A stretch of 15,962 nucleotides of DNA, taken from the NCBI GenBank assembly GCA_910589305.1, contig CAJUTV010000024.1, positions 1 to 15,962 on the forward strand, written 5' to 3'. The stretch is from an uncultured Lachnospira sp. Lineage in GTDB: Bacteria; Bacillota; Clostridia; Lachnospirales; Lachnospiraceae. Positions 6,021-11,518 of the stretch are shown here, piece by piece. The notes beneath the pieces were generated by a model. The model saw only the letters and a program-made list of their open reading frames with translations. It was not told the origin of the DNA and ran no database searches. Both the position numbers and the translations under genes were made by a program. Positions within the stretch are counted from its first letter, which is position 1. Each line of letters begins with the position of its first letter.

Positions 6021-6099
6021 TATAGAAATAAGGTGGGGTGACATTTCCCACATCTCCAACAAGGGCGACGGCTGCCCGTTCCGTCCTCAAATTTCTATA
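6021..6099 (-). ncRNA. Candidate structured RNA / complex terminator
   Basis: A 9-bp perfect outer stem (TATAGAAAT 6021-6029 with 6091-6099) encloses ~60 GC-rich bases in otherwise AT-rich DNA. Inside are a hairpin GTGGG/CCCAC (6033-6037, 6047-6051) and two mutually exclusive hairpins: GGGC/GCCC (6063-6066, 6074-6077) or GACGG/CCGTC (6067-6071, 6081-6085). On the minus strand the outer stem is followed at once by GCTTTTTTATT, so it could end the transcript of the PBECR-like gene at 6145. A phage regulatory RNA such as a c4-type antisense RNA is another possibility I cannot test here. Confidence 0.5.
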
Positions 6100-6144
6100 A
6101 CTTATTCATTAATTAATATATTCATAACCTAGTTATATTATACA

Positions 6145-6516
6145 TTAATTCTTGGAATTGTCAACTTTTTTAAGTGTGCCTTTTTTGATGAAATTTTCGG
6201 TTCGCCTTTTATTAAGGACATAAAGAGACCGTGCATAGTATTTATCCCCAGATGATACTCGAACAGCAACTTTTACATATTCATCACTGATTATAAAGTT
6301 TTTAACATATTCAATAGAGCCATCTTTTGGATTAAGTCCTACATAATCAGGATTGCTAAGAATATTTTGTATTTGGTTTTTATACTTGGCATAATCTTCA
6401 GGGTGAGATGATTCCATATGTGCTATGTTAGTAAGTCCTAAATAAATATTGTTATCTAACATTGTAGGAAGTTGCAAAAGGTTTTGGATATTTAGAGTAA
6501 TAGTGCCAATTTTCAT
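6145..6516 (-). CDS. PBECR-type (Barnase-EndoU-ColicinE5/D-RelE fold) nuclease-like protein
   Basis: A 123-residue protein whose pattern I match to the phage Barnase-EndoU-ColicinE5/D-RelE-like nuclease group (PBECR3-like): YLGLTNIAHMESSHPEDYAKY around 25-45, NPDYVGLNPKDGSIEYVK around 55-72, then VKVAVRVSSGDKYYARSLYVLN. Candidate active-site residues are His33, His38, Arg86, Ser89, Tyr93/94 and Arg96. Proteins of this fold are predicted RNases; phage members are mostly uncharacterised. Its ATG overlaps the stop of the upstream XRE gene by four bases (ATGA), so the two are translationally coupled like a toxin with its antitoxin. The family match is from memory of the pattern. It could alternatively serve phage RNA takeover rather than addiction. 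Confidence 0.72.
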   Translation of the reverse strand: MKIGTITLNIQNLLQLPTMLDNNIYLGLTNIAHMESSHPEDYAKYKNQIQNILSNPDYVGLNPKDGSIEYVKNFIISDEYVKVAVRVSSGDKYYARSLYVLNKRRTENFIKKGTLKKVDNSKN

Positions 6517-6740
6517 TTGTTTACCTCTGGATTGTCCGTTCTGCCAAGAAGATAATCAACAGAGCAGTCAAGGTAGTCAGCAATAGCTTCTAATTTGTCT
6601 GATGAAGGTGCTTGTGCTTTTTTTTCAAGGTCATACATAAAGTTTCGATTGATTTTGCAGCTTTCTAAAAGGCTTTTAATAGTGATTTTTTTGGATTTAC
6701 ATAATAATTTAATAGTATTAGCTAATTGTACATTATTCAT
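6513..6740 (-). CDS. XRE-family regulator (switch B repressor)
   Basis: A 75-residue helix-turn-helix protein: VQLANTIKLLCKSKKITIKSLLESCKINRNFMYDLEKK, followed by APSSDKLEAIADYLDCSVDYLLGRTDNP, a classic XRE domain end. I chose the ATG at 6740, eight bases after AGGAG, rather than the GTG at 6749, which would sit next to that site. It is the first gene of a two-gene minus operon with the PBECR-like nuclease and is fired from a promoter carrying a TACAG...CTGTA operator, so it is probably autoregulated. It also likely represses the rightward early promoter at 6800. There is no protease domain. It may act both as an immunity repressor and as antitoxin to its neighbour; the second role is inference. 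Confidence 0.88.
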   Translation of the reverse strand: MNNVQLANTIKLLCKSKKITIKSLLESCKINRNFMYDLEKKAQAPSSDKLEAIADYLDCSVDYLLGRTDNPEVNK

Positions 6741-6766
6741 AAAATACACTCCTCATATTTGTGTAA

Positions 6767-6795
6767 AATATAAAAAATACAGCAATTACTGTAAA
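6767..6795 (-). promoter_or_regulatory. Leftward promoter of XRE-PBECR operon
   Basis: On the minus strand TTTACA (6795-6790), a 17-bp spacer, then TATATT (6772-6767). Operator A (6778-6793) covers the spacer and part of the -35 box. Confidence 0.7.
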
Positions 6796-6821
6796 AATAT
6801 TGAAATACAGTAAAAACTGTA
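6778..6821. promoter_or_regulatory. Paired TACAG-N6-CTGTA operators of switch B
   Basis: Two 16-bp palindromes, TACAGCAATTACTGTA (6778-6793) and TACAGTAAAAACTGTA (6806-6821), have centres 28 bp apart. Operator A lies on the leftward promoter and operator B fills the spacer of the rightward one, so one regulator can control both. The sites differ completely from the GTTWAAC operators of switch A. Confidence 0.8.
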
Positions 6822-6828
6822 TTATAAT
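6800..6828 (+). promoter_or_regulatory. Rightward early promoter of switch B
   Basis: TTGAAA (6800-6805), exactly 17 bp, then a perfect TATAAT (6823-6828). Operator B takes up the spacer. It probably drives the whole early operon from 6882 on. A 6-bp hairpin GTTAAG/CTTAAC (6837-6842, 6850-6855) lies in the leader. Confidence 0.85.
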
Positions 6829-6881
6829 ATAACCAAGTTAAGAAATTACCTTAACTATATCACAAAAAGGAGGTAAAGCCA

Positions 6882-6998
6882 ATGAGTAACAAGAAAAAAA
6901 GCGATGAAGACAAACGCCTCAAAACACTTGCCTACATCGCAGTAATCTTACGAATCATAGTAGCATTAATCAGTATCATAAAAGATTTAATAAGCTAA
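6882..6998 (+). CDS. 38-residue single-pass membrane protein, first early gene
   Basis: A short ORF with a strong AAGGAGGT ribosome site seven bases upstream of its ATG. The N-terminus is highly charged (NKKKSDEDKRLK), followed by a hydrophobic helix (about residues 15-36, TLAYIAVILRIIVALISIIK). It is therefore a small, probably N-in membrane protein. Being the first gene behind the operator-controlled rightward promoter, it would be made at once on induction. Function unknown: a toxin-like or membrane-signalling peptide are both possible. A very stable hairpin follows its stop codon. Confidence 0.65.
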   Translation: MSNKKKSDEDKRLKTLAYIAVILRIIVALISIIKDLIS

Positions 6999-7004
6999 GA
7001 TTCA

Positions 7005-7022
7005 GGGGAGGGAAACCTCCCC
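7005..7022 (+). terminator. Stable GAAA-tetraloop hairpin behind the first early gene
   Basis: GGGGAGG (7005-7011) pairs with CCTCCCC (7016-7022) around a GAAA loop. A T-run (CTTTTTTCTT) comes about 14 bases later rather than directly, so this is either a partial terminator that thins downstream expression or an mRNA-stabilising element. Confidence 0.5.
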
Positions 7023-7090
7023 AACACAAAGATAACTTTTTTCTTACTCATTGTCAATATAAATTATTAATTTAAAAAGGAGGATTTACA

Positions 7091-7180
7091 GTGGAACAAC
7101 TTAGTATTTTAACAGAAGTACTTGTAATTTTAGTGGATATTGCACTAATCGTTACAATTTTGAGGAGGTGGAAAAAGTGA
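7091..7180 (+). CDS. 29-residue membrane peptide coupled to XRE gene
   Basis: A GTG-started ORF with AAAGGAGG about seven bases upstream. It encodes MEQLSILTEVLVILV, then DIALIVTILRRWKK: one hydrophobic helix with a basic tail, typical of tiny membrane-active peptides. Its final codons contain the AGGAGG ribosome site of the next gene and its stop overlaps that gene's GTG start (GTGA), so the two are translationally coupled. It may be a regulatory leader for the XRE gene or a true membrane peptide. I do not recognise a family. Confidence 0.55.
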   Translation: MEQLSILTEVLVILVDIALIVTILRRWKK

Positions 7181-7380
7181 GCGTAGGAGAGAATATCCGT
7201 CATACAAGGGAGCAAATGGGATTAACGCAAGTATATGTAGCAGAACAAGCAGGAGTGACACAAGCAATGTTGTGTCAGATAGAGCGAGGGACAAAAAATC
7301 CGTCCCTCCAGCTTGGGGCAGAAATTGCAAAGATATTGAATTGCAGTCTGGAAAGTTTATTAGCAAGTGATAACAAATAG
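7177..7380 (+). CDS. Small XRE-family transcriptional regulator
   Basis: A 67-residue, nearly pure helix-turn-helix protein: VGENIRHTREQMGLTQVYVAEQAGVTQAMLCQIERGTKNPSLQLGAEIAKILNCSLESLL. The GTG at 7177 is preferred over the in-frame GTG at 7168 because AGGAGG (7163-7168) then has an eight-base spacing and the start overlaps the preceding stop. Such proteins repress or activate early phage promoters; its target is not evident. It is the third regulator in the rightward half of switch B and could serve as its Cro-like partner. Confidence 0.85.
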   Translation: MSVGENIRHTREQMGLTQVYVAEQAGVTQAMLCQIERGTKNPSLQLGAEIAKILNCSLESLLASDNK

Positions 7381-7438
7381 AAAAAAGAGTAGATATAAGA
7401 AATTAGTGGAAAAGGGGATATACAATCAAGACTTTTGC

Positions 7439-7475
7439 AAACCGTTGGACATATTTTATCAATGCAAAACGGTTT
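7439..7475. repeat. Inverted repeat in a short gap
   Basis: AAACCGTT (7439-7446) and AACGGTTT (7468-7475) form an 8-bp stem with a 21-base loop. Both arms also carry a TGCAAA flank in the same direction. It lies between the XRE gene and the zinc-ribbon gene and may be an operator or hairpin. Confidence 0.4.
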
Positions 7476-7523
7476 ACACAGATAGAGGGGATAGAAATGT
7501 GATAGAAGAATAGGAGCAGCAAA

Positions 7524-7712
7524 ATGGCATATTACAGTATTTGTCCTAAATGTCAAGCACACTTAGACCCTAATGAATCATGTGATTGTGAAAGTGAAGA
7601 GAACAACAAACAAGCTATTTTTTCTAAGTTCATAGGTATAAATGCAAAGACAGGACAGTTATTTTTTCAATATGATAATAAAGCAGAAATTAGCCAGAAA
7701 GGGGAATCATAA
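7524..7712 (+). CDS. Small zinc-ribbon-like phage protein
   Basis: A 62-residue protein with CPKC at residues 7-10 and CDC at about 20-22, a short knuckle likely to bind zinc. The rest (FSKFIGINAKTGQLFFQYDNKAEIS) is a beta-rich tail. AGGAG precedes the ATG by about eight bases. Its stop overlaps the next start by one base (TAATG), so it is coupled to the next gene. Function unknown. Confidence 0.7.
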   Translation: MAYYSICPKCQAHLDPNESCDCESEENNKQAIFSKFIGINAKTGQLFFQYDNKAEISQKGES

Positions 7713-8038
7713 TGAATGTAAATGCAATAACAATAAGTGATTGCTTGGATATGATTGACATGAAAGGTCAATGTACCAGTATTCATAATGGTAAGGTTGT
7801 AGGATTTATTGATGAAAAAATGAAAATGGAAGTAGAGCAGCTTCTGGGGTGTTACATTACAGATGAACAATATATAGAGGCTTTTAAGTATGCTAAAGAT
7901 AAGCAGGAATACATATATAAGCAGGAACGTAGAGCAGCAGTTATGCAGCGCTGGTATCTTGTAAAGCTGATAGAGGAATATGTGCGAAGCCTAGCATTTT
8001 CAAAGCTAACAATGGATTTATGTAAGAAATGGCGATGA
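7712..8038 (+). CDS. Hypothetical phage protein, 108 residues
   Basis: Begins at the ATG inside TAATG, after GAAAGGGGAAT. The N-terminal part (VNAITISDCLDMIDMKGQC, then SIHNGKVVGFID) looks like a small alpha/beta fold, and the rest is helical and charged (EAFKYAKDKQEYIYKQERRA, then WYLVKLIEEYVRSLAF). No known motif is seen. It is tightly coupled to the zinc-ribbon gene before it, and a minus-strand small RNA unit lies immediately behind it. Confidence 0.65.
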   Translation: MNVNAITISDCLDMIDMKGQCTSIHNGKVVGFIDEKMKMEVEQLLGCYITDEQYIEAFKYAKDKQEYIYKQERRAAVMQRWYLVKLIEEYVRSLAFSKLTMDLCKKWR

Positions 8039-8041
8039 CAT

Positions 8042-8083
8042 AAAAAAGAGCGCCCCGCATAAAGCAAAGGCACTCAGTACAGC
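8042..8083 (-). ncRNA. Predicted very short minus-strand RNA with own promoter and terminator
   Basis: Transcription from the strong promoter at 8090-8118 would start near 8083 and meet, within about 30 bases, a hairpin GAGTGCC/GGCGCTC (8075-8069 with 8054-8048, one T-G wobble) followed by six Ts (8047-8042). The product would be ~42 nt, read against the direction of the early operon. The orientation and promoter type resemble an antisense antitoxin RNA, but no toxin gene is next to it. Possibly an orphan antitoxin, a transcription roadblock, or a decayed type I locus. Confidence 0.5.
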
Positions 8084-8089
8084 AACCAT

Positions 8090-8118
8090 ATTGTAGCATT
8101 TCTTAATGAATAAGTCAA
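8090..8118 (-). promoter_or_regulatory. Strong minus-strand promoter inside early operon
   Basis: On the minus strand TTGACT (8118-8113), exactly 17 bp, then TACAAT (8095-8090) preceded by TGC. This extended -10 design is the same as that of the antitoxin RNA promoter at 2103-2131. Confidence 0.7.
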
Positions 8119-8151
8119 GTAGAAATTTAAAAATATGGAGGTGAAAAATAA

Positions 8152-8385
8152 ATGTGTGAGATATGTTTGAGTACTCCTTGTCGTTCTCAATGTCCAAATG
8201 CACCAGAACCAACACCAGTACTTAGGTGTTGTAAGTGTAAAGAAGGAATATTTGAGGGGGAATCCTATCTTGATTCGTCAAGTGGACAACTATGTGAAAC
8301 GTGTTTAGATGATATGACAGTATATGAATTTTTAGAGTTTACAGGAGAACAGTTATCAAGAGCAGAAAGGAGTCTATATGGGTAA
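8152..8385 (+). CDS. Cysteine-rich zinc-binding phage protein
   Basis: A 77-residue protein with MCEICLSTPCRSQCPNAPEP at the start, then CCKCKEGI and CETCLDD, eleven cysteines in all. The two later CxxC pairs form a treble-clef or zinc-ribbon-like pair, and the C-terminal DDMTVYEFLEFTG helix is typical of a recurrent gut-phage family I know only as hypothetical. AGGTG precedes the ATG. It overlaps the DUF1351 gene by eight bases, so the two are co-translated. Confidence 0.75.
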   Translation: MCEICLSTPCRSQCPNAPEPTPVLRCCKCKEGIFEGESYLDSSSGQLCETCLDDMTVYEFLEFTGEQLSRAERSLYG

Positions 8386-9244
8386 TTTAGTACCAGTAGA
8401 AGTAAAAAAGAACATTGGAACAATAGAAGATAACCTTGATGTAGTAGAGGCTTCCATTCGACAGAAGTTAGCAGAATATGCACAGGTTGTCATTACACAA
8501 GATTGTATTCAGGATGGAAAAGAGCTTCTTGCAGATATTCGGAAAGAGAAGAAGTCGCTTGATGATGAAAGAAAGGCGATTAAAAAAGCATGGATGAAGC
8601 CTTATGAAGCATTTGAGGTAAGAGCAAAAAAGATTATTGATTTATATGATGAACCCGTTAGGCTGATTCATTCGCAACTAGAGGCATATGAAGAAGACCG
8701 AAAAGCAGCAAAGAGAAACAATATTAAGAAGATATATGAGTTTGTAGTAAAAGAGAATGCAGAATTAGCGGATTGGCTGCCGCTTGAGAAGATATATGAT
8801 ACCAAATGGGAAAATGCCACATGTAAGGATAAAACGATTCGAGAAGCTATGGAAATGGCTTTCTCACAGATAAAGATTTCTATATCAACCATTCAGTCTA
8901 TGCAATCGGCTTGGGAAGAAGATGCATTGAATGTATTAAAAGATACAGGAAGTCTTCCGCTTGCCATTGAAAAGATAAATTCATTAACAAAGCAGGCTGA
9001 AAGAATTGAGGAAGTAAAAAAAGCACAAGAAGAAGCAAGCAAAGCGGAATTGGAAGCAAAGAGAGCTGAAGATAAAGCTGTTGTAGAAGAACCACAAGAA
9101 TTAATTGAACCTGAAACAGACATTCTATTTCCGTTTGCAGCTGAAAAAATAGTTGTCTTAAAGGTTACGGTTGGAGAGAATAATTTAAATTTAGTAAAGG
9201 ATTTCTTTGAATCCATTAATATTGAATATGAGGTGATAGAGTGA
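8378..9244 (+). CDS. DUF1351 family phage protein
   Basis: A 288-residue, mostly helical protein of the DUF1351 type: CIQDGKELLADIRKEKKSLDDERKAIKK, then WMKPYEAFEVRAKKI, and a middle region with IRKEK-style charged helices. A long coiled coil covers about 195-240 (QAERIEEVKKAQEEASKAEL), followed by an acidic linker and a small C-terminal alpha/beta domain (VVLKVTVGENNLNLVKDFF). DUF1351 genes usually sit next to ssDNA-annealing recombinases, as here, which suggests a recombination or replication accessory role. AAAGGAG precedes the ATG. Confidence 0.88.
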   Translation: MGNLVPVEVKKNIGTIEDNLDVVEASIRQKLAEYAQVVITQDCIQDGKELLADIRKEKKSLDDERKAIKKAWMKPYEAFEVRAKKIIDLYDEPVRLIHSQLEAYEEDRKAAKRNNIKKIYEFVVKENAELADWLPLEKIYDTKWENATCKDKTIREAMEMAFSQIKISISTIQSMQSAWEEDALNVLKDTGSLPLAIEKINSLTKQAERIEEVKKAQEEASKAELEAKRAEDKAVVEEPQELIEPETDILFPFAAEKIVVLKVTVGENNLNLVKDFFESINIEYEVIE

Positions 9245-9924
9245 TGGGAGAAGTAAGTGGAAAAATTTTTCAGTTGATACCAGCAATTATGGGTGAAATC
9301 GACGCTGTAGGAAAAAATAAGAAAAATCAAGTGCAGGGATTTATGTATCGAGGCATTGATGATGTGATGAATGCCATCAATCCAGCATTAGTAAAATACA
9401 AGGTATTTATCGTACCTGAAGTATTGGAGCAAAGTAGAGAGGAACGAAAGACGAATAAAGGAACTCCTCTTCTTTATTCGATTTGTAAAATGAAGTTTAA
9501 GTTTTGTGCAGAAGATGGAAGCTGTGTTGAAGCAATTACTATAGGCGAAGGAATGGATAGCGGAGATAAGGCAACAAACAAGGCAATGGCAATAGCCTTT
9601 AAATATGCTTGCTTTCAAATCTTTTGTATTCCAACAGAAGAAATGAAAGACCCTGATTCGGATAGTCATCAAATTAAACCAAAAGGAAGTGGGGAAGAGC
9701 CAAATCAAAATAAAGAGCAATCCAATCAGCAAATGATTCAGGATGCAGCCAATACAGTTATTGATGAAATCAAAATGAAAGTTATTAGAGAAATAATCCA
9801 AAATAAAGGTTATTCAGAAGCTTCTGTTTTAAAACATTATCAATTAAATGACTTTTCAACAATGACGATTAGTCAATGGTCGAATGCAATGAATCTATTG
9901 GAGAACGCTCCATATAAAAAGTAA
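9244..9924 (+). CDS. ERF-family single-strand annealing protein
   Basis: A phage recombinase related to P22 Erf, which anneals complementary single strands during recombination and genome circularisation. The N-terminal domain shows KIFQLIPAIMGEI, YRGIDDVMNAINPALVKY and the diagnostic GEGMDSGDKATNKAMAIAF with KYACFQIFCIPTEE. A glutamine/asparagine-rich linker (about 145-165) leads to a small C-terminal helical domain. The ATG at 9244 overlaps the DUF1351 stop by one base (TGATG) and has AGGTG eight bases upstream; a GTG one codon earlier is the alternative. Confidence 0.93.
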   Translation: MGEVSGKIFQLIPAIMGEIDAVGKNKKNQVQGFMYRGIDDVMNAINPALVKYKVFIVPEVLEQSREERKTNKGTPLLYSICKMKFKFCAEDGSCVEAITIGEGMDSGDKATNKAMAIAFKYACFQIFCIPTEEMKDPDSDSHQIKPKGSGEEPNQNKEQSNQQMIQDAANTVIDEIKMKVIREIIQNKGYSEASVLKHYQLNDFSTMTISQWSNAMNLLENAPYKK

Positions 9925-9934
9925 AGGGATAATA

Positions 9935-10498
9935 ATGGATTTAACTGGAAAAATTGTAGGAATAAGCTCCAATTACATAACACAGCGTTTTGAATTATCC
10001 ATTGCAGTGAATGAACCAAAAGCCCTTACAGATGGATATGAGGAATTAAAGAATTATGAAATGCTGGATATAAGAATCAAAAAGCATAGAAATAAAAGAA
10101 GTTTGGATGCCAATGCTTATTTTCACGTATTAGTAGATAAGCTGGCAGACAAGCTTCGGATATCCAAAGTACGCTGTAAAAATATGATGATAGGCAGATA
10201 TGGACAGCCCTTGTTTATTGATGAATCGGAGACGGCTGAGGCAGTTATAAAAACCAATATTCCAATAGAGCAAATGCTTGAGAGTGAAACGGTGCATTGT
10301 ATGCCTTGTGGAAGAAAGATTGAAGAGGATAAAGAGCTTGTCTTTTATAAGATTTTTCGAGGAAGCAGCACCTATAACACAAAGGAAATGAGTGTGTTAA
10401 TTGATGGAACGATATCAGAATGTAAAGAGCAGGGAATAGAAACCCTTGCTCCTAAAGAACTGGAAAGGTTATTGAAAAGCTGGAGGTGTAAAGTATAA
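9935..10498 (+). CDS. NinB-like phage recombination/replication protein
   Basis: A 187-residue protein with features shared by a clostridial phage family related to NinB: KKHRNKRSLDANAYFHVLVDKLA (about 49-71), KNMMIGRYGQPLFID (about 82-96) and RGSSTYNTKEMSVLIDGTI (about 142-160), plus a CMPC pair (122-125). Lambda NinB (Orf) assists strand annealing by replacing SSB. Its place between ERF and the replisome organizer agrees with such a role. The assignment to NinB itself is moderate; the family of phage replication-region proteins is firm. Confidence 0.72.
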   Translation: MDLTGKIVGISSNYITQRFELSIAVNEPKALTDGYEELKNYEMLDIRIKKHRNKRSLDANAYFHVLVDKLADKLRISKVRCKNMMIGRYGQPLFIDESETAEAVIKTNIPIEQMLESETVHCMPCGRKIEEDKELVFYKIFRGSSTYNTKEMSVLIDGTISECKEQGIETLAPKELERLLKSWRCKV

Positions 10499-10529
10499 AT
10501 TGAAAGAACCCATTAAGGGGGAGGAGTAA

Positions 10530-11516
10530 ATGGCAGATAATAAAAAATATTATTACCTTAAATTAAAAGAAGGCTTTTTTGATTCAGAGGATATGAAGTT
10601 GTTACAGGCTATGAAAGATGGCTATATGTATAGTGATATTTTATTAAAACTGTATCTAAAAAGTTTACGACAAAATGGTCGCCTGATGTATAGGGATATT
10701 ATTCCCTATACACCAGACATGATTGCCACAGTTACCAATCATCAAATTGGTACAGTTGAGAAAGCATTGGAGATTTTTAAACAGATGGGATTTATAGAAA
10801 TTCTGGATAATGGAGCAATCTATATGTTAGATATTCAGAGTTTTATAGGTCAAGGTTCTAGTGAAGCCGACCGAAAGCGAACTTATAGAAATGTAATCGA
10901 TGCTGAAAAATTAAGTCTTTTGGAAGATAACAATAGGACAAATGAAAGACAAATGTCTGAAGAATGTCCGCCAAATAATGGGACAAATGGAGGACAAATG
11001 TTCAAAAAATGTCCATCAAATGGTGGGACAAATGGAGGACAAATGTCCGAAAAATGTCCACCAGAGAATAGAGATAAGAGAATAGAGAATAAAGATAAAA
11101 AGAATATTATAAATAATATTCTTGCTCCAAGCTCTGACAAGCAGAGCTTAAAGCTGGAAGTAGAAGCCGATGTTGAAGCCCTTATTTTGAATGATGGAAC
11201 AGAATGGAAACCAAGTGCAGCATTAGTCGCAGAATACGTAAGACTTTATCCAAATGTGGACGTAAAGCAACAGTTCAACGAGATGCGGGGATGGTGTATA
11301 GCGAATCCTCAAAAGCGTAAGACAAAGAGAGGAATTACAAAATTTGTCAATAACTGGTTATGCAAAGCACAAGACAAGGGTTATCGAAAAACACCAACAT
11401 GCAACAATTACCCTCAAAGTTCGCCTTCAGCAGAAAAGGAAAGCTATAGTCCAGATGTGTTTGAACGCCTGATAAACGAAAGCAGGGCAGATGTTTTTGA
11501 GCAGAAAGGAGAGTGA
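10530..11516 (+). CDS. Phage replisome organizer (initiator)
   Basis: A 328-residue replication initiator. Residues 1-125 match the phage replisome organizer N-terminal winged-helix domain (YYYLKLKEGFFDSEDMKLL, YMYSDILLKLYLKSL, YTPDMIATVTNHQIGTVEKAL). Residues 136-180 are three tandem 15-residue repeats of the pattern TN..QM...CP, encoded by iteron-like DNA. The C-terminal domain (about 215-290) has NEMRGWCIANPQKRKTKRGITKFVNNWL, common at the end of such initiators and thought to contact the helicase loader. GGGGGAGG precedes the ATG. It is followed by its likely partner, a DnaC-like loader. Confidence 0.92.
   Translation: MADNKKYYYLKLKEGFFDSEDMKLLQAMKDGYMYSDILLKLYLKSLRQNGRLMYRDIIPYTPDMIATVTNHQIGTVEKALEIFKQMGFIEILDNGAIYMLDIQSFIGQGSSEADRKRTYRNVIDAEKLSLLEDNNRTNERQMSEECPPNNGTNGGQMFKKCPSNGGTNGGQMSEKCPPENRDKRIENKDKKNIINNILAPSSDKQSLKLEVEADVEALILNDGTEWKPSAALVAEYVRLYPNVDVKQQFNEMRGWCIANPQKRKTKRGITKFVNNWLCKAQDKGYRKTPTCNNYPQSSPSAEKESYSPDVFERLINESRADVFEQKGE
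10936..11070 (+). repeat. Three 45-bp direct repeats, candidate phage replication origin
   Basis: Units start at 10936, 10981 and 11026 with an exact 45-bp period. Each has a GGACAAAT copy, then a 12-bp near-palindrome (AGACAAATGTCT, GGACAAATGTTC or GGACAAATGTCC), then a further TGTCC. In total there are twelve GGACA/TGTCC half-sites, nine exact. As in lambda O, they sit inside the initiator gene, so they are probably initiator-binding iterons. Being in frame, they also encode a linker. Confidence 0.6.
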
Positions 11517-11518
11517 TT

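Noticed and set aside
5893..6090. Minus-strand ORF of 65 codons through the structured element
   Set aside because: No ribosome site, hydrophobic low-complexity translation typical of AT-rich antisense reading, and the GC-rich part is better explained by RNA structure.
7406..7513. 35-codon GTG-started ORF between the XRE and zinc-ribbon genes
   Set aside because: No ribosome binding site and no protein-like pattern; it crosses an inverted repeat.
8018..8089. 23-codon minus-strand ORF (MVAVLSAFALCG...) over the small RNA unit
   Set aside because: Its ATG lies upstream of the predicted transcription start and has no ribosome site, and the reading runs through the terminator hairpin.
8893..9801. 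Long minus-strand ORFs opposite DUF1351 and ERF genes
   Set aside because: They are antisense shadows of well-supported plus-strand genes with recognisable family motifs; no ribosome sites or domains.
10936..11070. CRISPR-like array
   Set aside because: The repeats are contiguous 45-bp units without variable spacers, lie within a coding frame, and number only three.
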